Assembly: GCA_910585415.1 (NCBI GenBank)
Contig: CAJUDT010000031.1
Location: forward strand, 1-24,006
Direction: 5' to 3'
DNA from: an uncultured Flavonifractor sp.
GTDB lineage: Bacteria > Bacillota > Clostridia > Oscillospirales > Oscillospiraceae
Length of the DNA: 24,006 nucleotides
A program made the position numbers and the translations under genes. The notes under the pieces were generated by a model, which worked only from the letters and a program-made list of their open reading frames with translations, had not been told where the DNA came from and did no database searches. Each line of letters starts with the position of its first letter. Within the stretch, counting starts at the first letter, position 1. Shown piece after piece: positions 7,212-14,852 of this stretch.

Positions 7212-7858
7212 TACTTGGCCACCTCCTCGCTCTTAGTCTCGGTTTTCTTGGGCTTGTTGAGGATGTACTGCATGGCGGCAATGACCACCGCCAAGGTAAG
7301 GAAGCCGCCCACCGGGAGAATCATGCCCAGAGCGGGAATGCTCTCGGGGAGGATGCGGACGCCCTCGCCGCCGTTGAGAATGCCGCCGCCAAAGGTGCCC
7401 GCGCCCAGGAACTCGCGGATGACGCACATGATGACCAGGATTACGGTATAGCCCAGCCCCTGGAACACGCCGTCCAGCGCGGAGGCGGCCACGCCGTTTT
7501 TGGAGGCGAAGGACTCCGCCCGGCCCAGGATGATACAGTTCACCACGATGAGGGGGATGAACAGGCCCAGGGACTCGGACAAAGCGGGCAGGAAGGCCTT
7601 CAGAGCCAGGTCCACGATGGTCACAAAGCCCGCAATCACCACGATGTAGCAGGCGATACGGATTTTATTGGGGATAATCTTGCGCAGCAGCGAGATCACC
7701 ACGTTGGCGCAGGTGAGAATCACCAGCACGGACAGGCCCATGCCGATGCCGTTGAACAGGGTGGTGGTGATGGCCAGCACCGAGCACATGCCCAGCAGCT
7801 GAACAGTGACGGGGTTCTGAAAGAACATACCGTCCATAAATTGTTGTTTCACATTCAT
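7211..7858 (-). CDS. rnfE: Rnf complex membrane subunit RnfE
   Basis: A 215-residue membrane protein with six predicted helices. NPVTVQLLGMCSVLAITTTL near the N-terminus and FIPLIVVNCIILGRAESFA in the middle carry the paired cysteines expected of the intramembrane [2Fe-2S] site shared with RnfA. A longer in-frame start exists 63 bases upstream, but its residues are arginine-rich and overlap rnfG. ATG 7858 follows AAGGAGGGC, so it was chosen. The gap to rnfG is 14 bases, and rnfA follows with a one-base overlap. Confidence 0.95.
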   Translation of the reverse strand: MNVKQQFMDGMFFQNPVTVQLLGMCSVLAITTTLFNGIGMGLSVLVILTCANVVISLLRKIIPNKIRIACYIVVIAGFVTIVDLALKAFLPALSESLGLFIPLIVVNCIILGRAESFASKNGVAASALDGVFQGLGYTVILVIMCVIREFLGAGTFGGGILNGGEGVRILPESIPALGMILPVGGFLTLAVVIAAMQYILNKPKKTETKSEEVAK

Positions 7859-7872
7859 CTTTGCAGCCCTCC

Positions 7873-8421
7873 TTAGCCCATGCTTGCGGCGGCGGCCAGG
7901 GCGCTGGTAACGGCCTCGCACACGCCGCGGGAGGTAATGGTAGCGCCGGTGATGGCGTTGATGGTTCCTCCGTCCTTGGTGACGGTGACGGTGCCGGTGG
8001 CCCCCACGAACTGGTCCTTAAAGGCCGGCTTGCTGGCGTTGGAGCCCAGGCCGGAGGTCTCGTTGGTGGCCACGATGGAAATACCGGTACAGGCGCCGTT
8101 GGCATCCACGCCCACCATGACGCTCAGGGTGCCGCTGAAGGAGGTGGCGGGGGTCACCTGGACCACGTAGCCCGCGTCCCCGGCCTTGTAGACGGCGTCC
8201 ACGGTGCCGTCATCGCCGGTGTAGGCCAGCTCCTCATAGCTGTCGGCGGGGAGCACCTCGTTCATGGCCTTCTCCTGCTTGATTCTCTGGTTTTCCTTGA
8301 TGTAGGGGTCGGTAATCAGGTTGGTCGCGCCCAGCAAGAGGGCCACCACCAGGCTGATGCCGAAGAGCACCAGCACCAGGGTCGCCATGCCGGGTTCCTT
8401 TTTGGTCGCTGCTTCACTCAT
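7873..8421 (-). CDS. rnfG: Rnf complex flavoprotein subunit RnfG
   Basis: A 182-residue protein with one N-terminal membrane anchor (about 13-34) and an FMN-binding domain. The covalent flavinylation motif is ITGATITSRG, with the acceptor threonine at T161. This attachment requires ApbE, which is not in the window. RnfG carries FMN on the extracytoplasmic face and relays electrons between membrane subunits. Three bases separate it from rnfD, and its ribosome site (AAGGAGGGG) overlaps the end of rnfD. The C-terminus is short and alanine-rich. Confidence 0.95.
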   Translation of the reverse strand: MSEAATKKEPGMATLVLVLFGISLVVALLLGATNLITDPYIKENQRIKQEKAMNEVLPADSYEELAYTGDDGTVDAVYKAGDAGYVVQVTPATSFSGTLSVMVGVDANGACTGISIVATNETSGLGSNASKPAFKDQFVGATGTVTVTKDGGTINAITGATITSRGVCEAVTSALAAAASMG

Positions 8422-8424
8422 GGC

Positions 8425-9483
8425 TTACCCCTCCTTTCCGGCCTTCTGGGCCGCCTTCTGCTGCTGGCGCATTTCCTTGGTGACGCCGTAACGGGCGGGC
8501 TTGCCCACCTTATCCAGCAGCCATACGCAGCAGTTCATGATGAGGATGGCGTAGGACACGCCCTCGGGATAGCCGCCAAAATAGCGGATGAACACGGTCA
8601 GCAGGCCGCAGCCCACGCCGAAGAAGATCTCGCCGTTCCGGGTGACCGGGCTGGTGACATAGTCGGTGGCCATAAAGAACGCGCCCAGCATCAGACCGCC
8701 GGAGCACAGGTGATAGAGCATCCAGGTAATCCGGTCGTTGCCGCCCAGGGGGAACAGGAAGGTGAGGACCGCCACGGTGGCGATGAAAGCCACCGGAATG
8801 CGGGCCCGGATCACGCCCCGCCAAATCAGGTACACGCCGCCCACAATCAGCAGCAGGGCGGACACCTCGCCGATACAGCCGCCCACGTTGCCCACGAACA
8901 CGTCGGCCAGGGTGGCGTTGGGGAGGATGTGCTCCGCGCCGTGCATGAAGTCAATGCTCAGGGGGGTTGCGCCGGTGAAGGCGTCAATGTAGTCCTGACC
9001 CACGCTCATGCCCAGAGGGGCCCAATTGCCGGTGCCCGCCAGGGCCCAGGTGGTCATGGCCACCGGGTAGCAGAGCATCAGGAAGGCGCGGCCGCCCAGG
9101 GCGGGATTCATAAAGTTCTGGCCCAGGCCGCCAAAGAGCTGCTTGACCACCACGATGGCGAAGAAGTCGCCGATAATCAGCACCCAATAGGGCAGGGTCA
9201 CGGGGCACACAAAGGCCAGCAGCACGCCGGTGACGGCGGCGGACAGGTCCTTGTTGGCCATGGATTTGTGCATCAGCTTGCGGTAGCCCCACTCGAAGAA
9301 CTCACAGGCCGCCACGGATACCGCCGTAGCGATGAGGGCCCGGAAGCCGAAGAAGTAGACCGCCGCCGCCAGGGCGGGGACCAGGGCAATCAGTACGTCC
9401 CGCATCAGGGACATGGTGTCAATGGGAGAGGCCACGTGGGGCGAGGACGCCACCGTGAGCCTCAGCTTCTTTTCCTCGTTCAT
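8425..9483 (-). CDS. rnfD: Rnf complex membrane flavoprotein subunit RnfD
   Basis: A 352-residue membrane protein of the RnfD/NqrB family with about ten hydrophobic segments. The covalent FMN site is FTGATPL near residue 172. The N-terminus (MNEEKKLRLTVASSPHV) is the typical cytoplasmic start, and GQNFMNPALGGRAFL is a family signature. A longer upstream reading in the same frame overlaps rnfC and is not protein-like. ATG 9483 overlaps the rnfC stop by four bases (ATGA). A basic Gln/Lys-rich tail ends the protein. Confidence 0.95.
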   Translation of the reverse strand: MNEEKKLRLTVASSPHVASPIDTMSLMRDVLIALVPALAAAVYFFGFRALIATAVSVAACEFFEWGYRKLMHKSMANKDLSAAVTGVLLAFVCPVTLPYWVLIIGDFFAIVVVKQLFGGLGQNFMNPALGGRAFLMLCYPVAMTTWALAGTGNWAPLGMSVGQDYIDAFTGATPLSIDFMHGAEHILPNATLADVFVGNVGGCIGEVSALLLIVGGVYLIWRGVIRARIPVAFIATVAVLTFLFPLGGNDRITWMLYHLCSGGLMLGAFFMATDYVTSPVTRNGEIFFGVGCGLLTVFIRYFGGYPEGVSYAILIMNCCVWLLDKVGKPARYGVTKEMRQQQKAAQKAGKEG

Positions 9484-10826
9484 GCTTTGGCCGCCTCCTT
9501 TGCCGCTTTCTCTTTGGCCGCCAGGTTCCGCAGCTCCAGCTTGGTGACGCGGAAGGATTGGACCAGATGCAGTCGGCCGGGACAGATGTAGTTGCAGGAA
9601 CCGCATTCAATGCAGTCCATGACGTTGAGGGCCTCCGCTTCCTTCCAAAGGCCCTTCTCGGCATACAGGTGCATATACACAGGGGTCAGGTGCATGGGGC
9701 ACACGTTGACGCACCGCCCGCAGCGCAGGCAGACCTCCTCCGCCGCCACGGGGGCGGCCTCCGCCTTGGTGAGGCACAAAACGGCGTTGGTGCCCTTGAT
9801 GACGCCCACATCCATGGTGAACTGAGCGATACCCATCATGGGTCCGCCGGTGAGCACCCGGTCGGGGTCCTCAGAAAAACCCTTGGCCTCGTCAATGAGG
9901 TACTGGAAGGAGGTGCCCAGGGGCACCAGCCGGTTGCAGGGCTCCTTGACGGCCCCGCCGGTGATGGTGACAATGCGGTGGGTCAGGGGCTTGCCCTCCA
10001 CCACGGCGTCGTAGACCGCCGCAGCGGTGCCCACGTTGAAGACCGCACAGCCCACATGGGCGGGCAGTCCGCCAGGAGGCACTTCCCGGCCGGTGATGCG
10101 CTGGATGAGCTGCTTTTCCGCGCCCTGGGGGTAGCGGGTGCGCAGGGACTCCACCTGGATGTCTCCCCGGCCGCCCACCAGAGCCTTCAGGTGCTCGATG
10201 GCGTCCTCCTTGTTGGCCTCCACGCCGATGGTGGCGGTCTTGAGGCCAAAGGCCTGCATGAGGATGCGCACGCCGCCCAGGACTCTCTCTCCCTGCTCCA
10301 GCATGAGCCGGTGGTCGGCGGTGATGTAGGGCTCACACTCCGCGCCGTTGAGGATGAGTGTGTCCACCTTGCCGATGCCCGAGCTGATCTTCACATGGGA
10401 GGGGAAGCCCGCGCCGCCCATACCGGTAATGCCGGCCTCCTTGACGATTTCCACAATCTCGTCCGGGGTGAGGCTGGAGTAATCGGGATGGGGGGTGAGC
10501 TCGGAGCCGAAGGTATCCTGGAAATCGTTGTCGATGACCACGGACATGACCTTCGAGCCGCCCGTGTAGGGGCGGGGCTCCACCGCCGTGACCGTACCGG
10601 ACACGGACGCGTGGATGGGTGCGCCAAGACCGGCGATCTCACCGATCTTCTGTCCCACCGTCACCTGGTCGCCCTTGGCAACGATGGGCTTGCAGGGGGC
10701 GCCGATGTGCATCGACATGGCGATGACCACCTGCTTGGGCGGTGCGCTCAGGGGCTTGACCGCCTGGTCGCGGGTTGCACCCTTCCGGTCATTGGGGTGC
10801 ACGCCGCCATAAAAGGTTTGCTTCAT
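9480..10826 (-). CDS. rnfC: Rnf complex NADH-binding subunit RnfC
   Basis: A 448-residue soluble subunit and first gene of the operon. MKQTFYGGVHPNDRKGAT starts the family N-terminus. A biotinyl/lipoyl-like barrel (KGDQVTVGQKIGEI) follows, then the NAD(H)/FMN-binding fold with GITGMGGAGFPSHVK near 135 and ILNGAECEPYITADHRLM. Two [4Fe-4S] motifs close the protein: CLRCGRCVNVCP (about 366-377) and CIECGSCNYICP (about 403-414). RnfC reduces NAD+ with electrons that entered at RnfB, and the energy drives Na+ or H+ export; which ion cannot be told here. A longer in-frame start 90 bases upstream overlaps the promoter, so ATG 10826, preceded by GAGGTGG, was chosen. Confidence 0.95.
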   Translation of the reverse strand: MKQTFYGGVHPNDRKGATRDQAVKPLSAPPKQVVIAMSMHIGAPCKPIVAKGDQVTVGQKIGEIAGLGAPIHASVSGTVTAVEPRPYTGGSKVMSVVIDNDFQDTFGSELTPHPDYSSLTPDEIVEIVKEAGITGMGGAGFPSHVKISSGIGKVDTLILNGAECEPYITADHRLMLEQGERVLGGVRILMQAFGLKTATIGVEANKEDAIEHLKALVGGRGDIQVESLRTRYPQGAEKQLIQRITGREVPPGGLPAHVGCAVFNVGTAAAVYDAVVEGKPLTHRIVTITGGAVKEPCNRLVPLGTSFQYLIDEAKGFSEDPDRVLTGGPMMGIAQFTMDVGVIKGTNAVLCLTKAEAAPVAAEEVCLRCGRCVNVCPMHLTPVYMHLYAEKGLWKEAEALNVMDCIECGSCNYICPGRLHLVQSFRVTKLELRNLAAKEKAAKEAAKA

Positions 10827-10899
10827 AGGTCCACCTCGCAAATCAGGCCACACACGGGCCATTTTTATGAGTCGTTTGACCGGTATCTCAAACAGAACC

Positions 10900-10928
10900 A
10901 TCATAACGCATATCACAGAAAATGTCCA
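10900..10928 (-). promoter_or_regulatory. Promoter of the rnfCDGEAB operon
   Basis: On the minus strand TGGACA and TATGAT are 17 bases apart, one and one mismatch from the sigma-A consensus. Transcription would start near 10893, giving a leader of about 65 bases. That leader opens with a possible 6-bp hairpin (10874-10879 with 10888-10893). I see no Rex-type inverted repeat near it. Confidence 0.75.
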
Positions 10929-11166
10929 GTGAAACCTTACAGTTTTCAGCTTTTTCCACGCAGAAATTTATTGGCCCTGGAAACCGGAATTTTTGTATAT
11001 AAATCAGCTTGTCGAAAAAGTCTTGCGGACTTTCCCGCCAGACTGGGGGGCGGGCCTTTGGCCCACCCCCCTTATAAAATCCCCCAGGGCCAGGGGGCGC
11101 GAGGGCACTTCACTTGGTTAAAACGCAGAAGTTCCGCCCGTCTCTCCGAAAACCAGAAAGTTTGGA
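10929..11166. other. Non-coding stretch between divergent rnf and ilv promoters, with two hairpins
   Basis: No plausible gene is seen in these 238 bases. Two inverted repeats stand out. One is a 6-bp stem at 11017-11022 with 11028-11033 around TTGCG. The other is a long GC stem at 11045-11056 with 11060-11071 around a TTT loop, with one C-A mismatch. Neither is placed to end a gene. The sequence around the first looks like half of a longer palindrome. They may be remnants of a dispersed intergenic repeat. Confidence 0.4.
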
Positions 11167-11195
11167 TTGACAAAATCCCGCCGGGGGGCTATCAT
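11167..11195 (+). promoter_or_regulatory. Promoter of the ilvBN T-box transcript
   Basis: TTGACA (perfect -35) and TATCAT (-10) are 17 bases apart. Transcription would start near 11202, just upstream of the T-box stem I. This is the best promoter in the window and fits a strong, attenuation-controlled operon. Confidence 0.85.
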
Positions 11196-11220
11196 AACAT
11201 CTAACTACCATTCAGGCAAA

Positions 11221-11483
11221 GGCAATGACCGGGCCAGTACAGGCGGCGCGCAAGCGCAGAGAGGGAGCGGCAGGTGTAAGCTCCCGTGAGGCCGCTTTGG
11301 AATGTCACCCGCGAGCCGGTCCGCTGAACCGCGCCCCTGTTTCCGCCGGGCGCGTCCAGTAAGCGGGCACGGACCTCCCGCCGTTACCGGGACATGGAGT
11401 GCGCGGGGTTGGACCCGCGAAATTAGGTGGTACCGCGGAGCGGCGGCTTCGTCCTAGGCAGGACGGGGCCGTTTTGTGTTTTT
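11221..11483 (+). ncRNA. T-box leader controlling ilvBN, predicted valine (GUC) specifier
   Basis: The T-box core AGGTGGTACCGCGG is at 11425-11438. Stem I is well formed. CGGG (11230-11233) pairs with CCCG (11308-11311) and GCGGC (11243-11247) with GCCGC (11291-11295). The distal stem is 11263-11268 with 11280-11285, holding the AGGTGTAA apical sequence. The specifier loop has the AGTA S-turn strand at 11236-11239 opposite GAA-T-GTC-A at 11300-11307, the same spacing as known leaders, which makes GTC (11304-11306) the codon. A 7-bp stem II (11330-11336 with 11348-11354) follows. Uncharged tRNA-Val would stabilise the antiterminator and allow ilvB transcription. T-box identity is sure; the codon call rests on manual folding. 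Confidence 0.93.
11444..11483 (+). terminator. T-box regulated intrinsic terminator
   Basis: CGTCC (11450-11454) pairs with GGACG (11461-11465) and CGGC (11444-11447) with GCCG (11468-11471), followed by a T-rich run at 11472-11483. It is mutually exclusive with the antiterminator formed by the T-box sequence just upstream, and lies 32 bases before ilvB. Confidence 0.85.
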
Positions 11484-11514
11484 CAGGGGCCGCCCAAGGA
11501 GGTTTGGAACATCC

Positions 11515-13224
11515 ATGAGAATGAAAACCGCTCAGATTTTGCTGGAGTGCCTGCTGGAGCAGGGGGTGGATACGGTATTCGGCTACCCCGGCGGCACGAT
11601 TTTGAACGTCTACGACGAGTTTGAGCTCCACGGCTATAACCAAAAAATTCGTCATATCCTCACCGCCCACGAGCAGGGGGCCTCCCACGCGGCGGACGGC
11701 TACGCACGGGCCACCGGGAAGGTGGGGGTGTGCTTTGCCACCTCCGGACCGGGGGCCACCAACCTGACCACCGGCATCGCCACCGCCTACTATGATTCCT
11801 CCCCGGTGGTGTTCATCACCTGCAACGTCAGCGAGAACCTCATTGGCAAGGACTCCTTCCAGGAGGTGGATATCACCGGCATTTCCATGCCCATTACCAA
11901 GTGCAATTACTTAGTCAAGGACCCGGACGCCCTGGCCGACGTGCTGCGGGAGGCCTTTGCCATCGCCCGCTCGGGCCGGCCCGGCCCGGTGCTGGTGGAT
12001 ATCGCCAAAAACGTCACCGCCGCCGAGGCGGACTATACCCCCTTACCCCTGCCGGAGCACCCCAATCATGGCCGTCTGGGGGCCATGCTCCGCCGGGCCA
12101 GCCACGAGCTGAAGGCCCCCGAGCCCGACATGGGGGACATCCGCACCCTGCTGGACCTGATTGAGGCGGCGGAAAAGCCCCTGGTGCTGGTGGGGGGCGG
12201 CGTGATTCGCTCCAAGAACGCGGTGCCGGAGTTCCGCAGGTTCATTGAGCAGCTGGGGGCCCCGGTGGCCTCCACCATCATGGGCGGCGGAGCCTGTCCG
12301 GGCAGTCATCCCCTGTTCACCGGGATGATTGGAATGCACGGCTCCCACGCCTCCAACCACGCGGTGGACGCGTGTGACCTGCTGATTGCCATCGGCTGCC
12401 GGTTCTCCGACCGGGTGGCCACCCATCCGGCCAGCTTTGCCCACAATGCCAAAATTGTCCATATCGACATCGACCGGGCGGAGATTGACAAAAACGTCAC
12501 CACCCACCACCATATTATCGGGGACGCCCGGAGAGTGCTGGAGCTGCTGAACGCCTCCCTGCCCAAGCATGAATACCCCCAGTGGCGGGAGTGGGTCTTT
12601 TCCCACCCGGAGGTCCCCCTGAAAAAAGACGATGTGCTCCATCCCCACGAGATTTTGGAGACCATCCAGGCCGTCACCGACGGGGATGCCGTCATCGTCA
12701 CCGACGTGGGACAGCATCAGATGTGGTGCGCCCAGTACTACCACTTCTCCCGTCCGGGGCAGTTCATCACCTCCGGGGGCTTTGGCACCATGGGCTTCGG
12801 CCTGGGGGCGGCCATGGGGGCCAGTGTGGGCAGTCCCGGCAAGGTGGTGGTGCAATGTACCGGCGACGGGTGTTTTCGGATGAACTGCCACGAGCTGTGT
12901 ACTGTGGAGCACTATCAAATCCCGGTGATTACCGTGATTTTCAATAACCGCACTCTGGGCATGGTCCGCCAGTGGCAGAACCTGATTTACGAGAAGCGGT
13001 TTTCTCAGACGGATTTGGACCGGGGGCCGGATTTTGTGGCCCTGGCCAACGCCTACGGCATCGACGGGGCGCGGGCGTCCACCCAGGCGGAATTTGAGGA
13101 AGCCTTCCGCCGGGCCACCGCGTCGGGGAAGCCCTATGTCATTGAGTGCGCCATTGACAAGGACGCAATGGTTCACCCCATGGTGTCCGCCGGTGCGCCG
13201 GTGACGGATTTCATCTTAGATTAA
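11515..13224 (+). CDS. ilvB: Acetolactate synthase large subunit
   Basis: A 569-residue ThDP enzyme that condenses two pyruvates, or pyruvate with 2-oxobutyrate, in the first common step of valine, leucine and isoleucine synthesis. The catalytic glutamate is E53 in AHEQGASHAADGYAR. The ThDP/Mg motif starts GDG at 450 and ends NN at 477-478. The FAD-linked middle domain covers about 190-340. ATG 11515 is 12 bases after AAGGAGG; a second ATG six bases on is possible. The T-box leader controls it. It lies 15 bases before ilvN, its regulatory subunit. Anabolic rather than catabolic type is indicated by the paired small subunit. Confidence 0.96.
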   Translation: MRMKTAQILLECLLEQGVDTVFGYPGGTILNVYDEFELHGYNQKIRHILTAHEQGASHAADGYARATGKVGVCFATSGPGATNLTTGIATAYYDSSPVVFITCNVSENLIGKDSFQEVDITGISMPITKCNYLVKDPDALADVLREAFAIARSGRPGPVLVDIAKNVTAAEADYTPLPLPEHPNHGRLGAMLRRASHELKAPEPDMGDIRTLLDLIEAAEKPLVLVGGGVIRSKNAVPEFRRFIEQLGAPVASTIMGGGACPGSHPLFTGMIGMHGSHASNHAVDACDLLIAIGCRFSDRVATHPASFAHNAKIVHIDIDRAEIDKNVTTHHHIIGDARRVLELLNASLPKHEYPQWREWVFSHPEVPLKKDDVLHPHEILETIQAVTDGDAVIVTDVGQHQMWCAQYYHFSRPGQFITSGGFGTMGFGLGAAMGASVGSPGKVVVQCTGDGCFRMNCHELCTVEHYQIPVITVIFNNRTLGMVRQWQNLIYEKRFSQTDLDRGPDFVALANAYGIDGARASTQAEFEEAFRRATASGKPYVIECAIDKDAMVHPMVSAGAPVTDFILD

Positions 13225-13239
13225 AGGAGGGTACGGACC

Positions 13240-13797
13240 ATGACAGATACCAATATCACCCGCCGCACCCTCTCGGTGCTGGTGGAAAATGCCGCGGGCG
13301 TGCTGTCCCAGGTTTCCCGGCTGTTCTCCCGAAAGGGGTATAACATCGAATCTCTGGCGGTGGGAACCACCGACGACCCGGCGGTTTCGCGTATCACCAT
13401 CGAGGTCATGGCCGACGGGGCCATGATTGAGCAGATTATGAATCAGCTGCGCAAACAGTTCCCGGTCTACTCCGTGCAGGAGCTCCGGCCAGAGCGGTCC
13501 ATCCGGCGGGAGCTGGTCATGTTCAAGGTCAAGGCGGAGACGCCGGATATCCGCAACGAGGTCATTCAGATTGCCAACATCTTCCGGGCCTCCATCATTG
13601 ACGTGTCCCTGAAATCCTTGACCCTGGCCCTAATCGGCGACGAGAGCAAGGCGGAGGCCATACAGCGCCTCCTGGAGGCTTTTGGGATTCTGGAGCTGGT
13701 GCGTACCGGCATGGTGGCCCTGGAGCGGGGCGCTTACACCATCGGAGACGAAACCAAGGAGCAGGCGGAATTTAATCTGGGTAAGAATTTCTTGTAA
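13240..13797 (+). CDS. ilvN: Acetolactate synthase small (regulatory) subunit
   Basis: A 185-residue protein with an N-terminal ACT domain (about 8-83; AGVLSQVSRLFSRKGYNIES is the valine-binding signature region) and the C-terminal ALS_ss_C domain (about 85-165). The subunit activates IlvB and makes it sensitive to valine. The length is a little longer than the 160-170 residues common in the family, because of a C-terminal tail. AAAGGAGGG precedes the ATG, and the gene is co-transcribed with ilvB. Confidence 0.96.
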   Translation: MTDTNITRRTLSVLVENAAGVLSQVSRLFSRKGYNIESLAVGTTDDPAVSRITIEVMADGAMIEQIMNQLRKQFPVYSVQELRPERSIRRELVMFKVKAETPDIRNEVIQIANIFRASIIDVSLKSLTLALIGDESKAEAIQRLLEAFGILELVRTGMVALERGAYTIGDETKEQAEFNLGKNFL

Positions 13798-13845
13798 TGC
13801 CGTTACAGCCGGCTCAAATGGTTCCGTCAATGAGAAGGAGAAGCC

Positions 13846-14055
13846 ATGTCTATTTTGTCAGAGCGTTTATTGGCCCTGCGAAAAAAAGCGGGAATTACAC
13901 AGGAAGAGGCGTCGGAACGGTCCGGCATCCATTACCGCTCCTACCGCCGCTATGAATCTGGTGAACGGGAGCCGTCCGCCTCTTCGTTGAGCGCTTTAGC
14001 CGACCTGTTTGGCGTCAGCACGGACTATCTGCTGGGGCGTCAGGAAACACCCTGA
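13846..14055 (+). CDS. Small Cro/CI-type HTH transcriptional regulator
   Basis: A 69-residue protein consisting of one HTH_3 (xre) domain: LLALRKKAGITQEEASERSG, then a recognition helix region HYRSYRRYESGEREPS and LSALADLFGVSTDYLLGR. There is no sensor or oligomerisation domain. GAGAAGGAG precedes the ATG. It starts 48 bases after ilvN with no terminator between, so it probably shares the ilv transcript. Its target is unknown. Codon use is slightly less GC-rich than ilvBN, a hint but not proof of later insertion into the cluster. Confidence 0.88.
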   Translation: MSILSERLLALRKKAGITQEEASERSGIHYRSYRRYESGEREPSASSLSALADLFGVSTDYLLGRQETP

Positions 14056-14144
14056 CCGGCAGCGGGCGCAAGGCGCAGGCAGCAGCAAGAACTTTCTGTA
14101 ACAACCCGTTTCCCAGCACACAGAGCACAGACCCCGGCAAATTC

Positions 14145-14164
14145 CACAGAGGTCTCTGTGTTTT
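14145..14164 (+). terminator. Short hairpin with T-run after the HTH gene
   Basis: CACAGA (14145-14150) pairs with TCTGTG (14155-14160) around a GGTC loop and is followed by TTTTC. The 3' arm can instead pair with a second CACAG copy at 14119-14123, together with AGACC (14129-14133) against GGTCT (14151-14155). The two structures exclude each other, as in an attenuator. A weak terminator in either reading. Confidence 0.45.
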
Positions 14165-14204
14165 CAAATAGATTATTTCTTCCAAAGAAAGGGGGAGAGC
14201 AGCT

Positions 14205-14261
14205 ATGAAGCTGTATGAAACCATGTTACTGTCAACCAAAGGGAGGGTTTTCATCCGTTAG
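14205..14261 (+). CDS. Possible 18-residue leader peptide upstream of the GNAT gene
   Basis: ATG 14205 opens an 18-codon frame (MKLYETMLLSTKGRVFIR) ending TAG at 14259-14261. AAAGGGGGAG lies 8 bases upstream, a better ribosome site than chance would usually give. It ends 24 bases before the GNAT start and begins 40 bases after the hairpin. No run of one amino acid suggests classical attenuation. It may be a translated leader, a microprotein or chance. Confidence 0.35.
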   Translation: MKLYETMLLSTKGRVFIR

Positions 14262-14285
14262 CCCTCCACGTATGAAGGAGGACAT

Positions 14286-14738
14286 ATGGACCGTATTACC
14301 TTACAAAAAGTTGATGAATCCAATTTTATCGCCTGCTTTAACCTGGAGCTGAACGACGGGCAGGAACAATTTGTATCCCATCCAATCAGGAGCCTGGCTC
14401 AGGCCTATGTCTATTATCAACAGTGTACCCCCTTCGCCGTTTTCAGCGGCGGCGAGGTGGTGGGCTATGTCATGGTCATCTATGACTATGACGAAGAGAC
14501 CTACAACATCTGGCACCTGATGGTTGACCGGCGGCATCAGAGAAAGGGCTTCGGGCGGGCCGCGATGGAACTGGTGCTGGAGTATATCCGTACAAAGCCC
14601 TTCGGTGCTTCCAACCGCGTCCTGATGACCGTAAACCCCCAAAACTCCGCCGCCTGCGCCCTGTACCAGGCGCTGGGCTTTACGGAAACCGGGCGCTCGG
14701 ACGAGGACGAAGTGGAATTGGGGATGACCCTCAGCTGA
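14286..14738 (+). CDS. GNAT-family N-acetyltransferase
   Basis: A 150-residue single-domain GNAT protein. The acetyl-CoA pyrophosphate-binding motif is QRKGFG (85-90). The preceding strand is YNIWHLMVDRRH, and the C-terminal strand/helix NPQNSAACALYQALGF (117-132) is typical. The overall pattern resembles spermine/spermidine acetyltransferases of the BltD type, but the substrate cannot be told from sequence. AAGGAGG lies 4 bases before ATG. It sits between ilvN and ilvC on the same strand. A link to branched-chain amino acid synthesis is not evident; it may be a passenger with the HTH gene. Confidence 0.9.
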   Translation: MDRITLQKVDESNFIACFNLELNDGQEQFVSHPIRSLAQAYVYYQQCTPFAVFSGGEVVGYVMVIYDYDEETYNIWHLMVDRRHQRKGFGRAAMELVLEYIRTKPFGASNRVLMTVNPQNSAACALYQALGFTETGRSDEDEVELGMTLS

Positions 14739-14852
14739 GGCTCATCTTTCCCAAAGATTGTATCACAGTTATCATTCTTTTCCCCAAGACTATGTTATGA
14801 TAGACCCTAAATTCCCCAAAAACCGGCAAGAAGAAAAAAGGAGTGTATTACC

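Noticed and set aside
13846..14738. Toxin-antitoxin reading of the HTH and GNAT genes
   Set aside because: GNAT toxins usually follow a ribbon-helix-helix DUF1778 antitoxin with overlap; here an xre protein is 230 bases away, and the GNAT is BltD-like.
14773..14801. Promoter for ilvC alone (TATGAT at 14796-14801)
   Set aside because: The -10 is good but no acceptable -35 lies at 16-18 bases; too weak to list as a feature.
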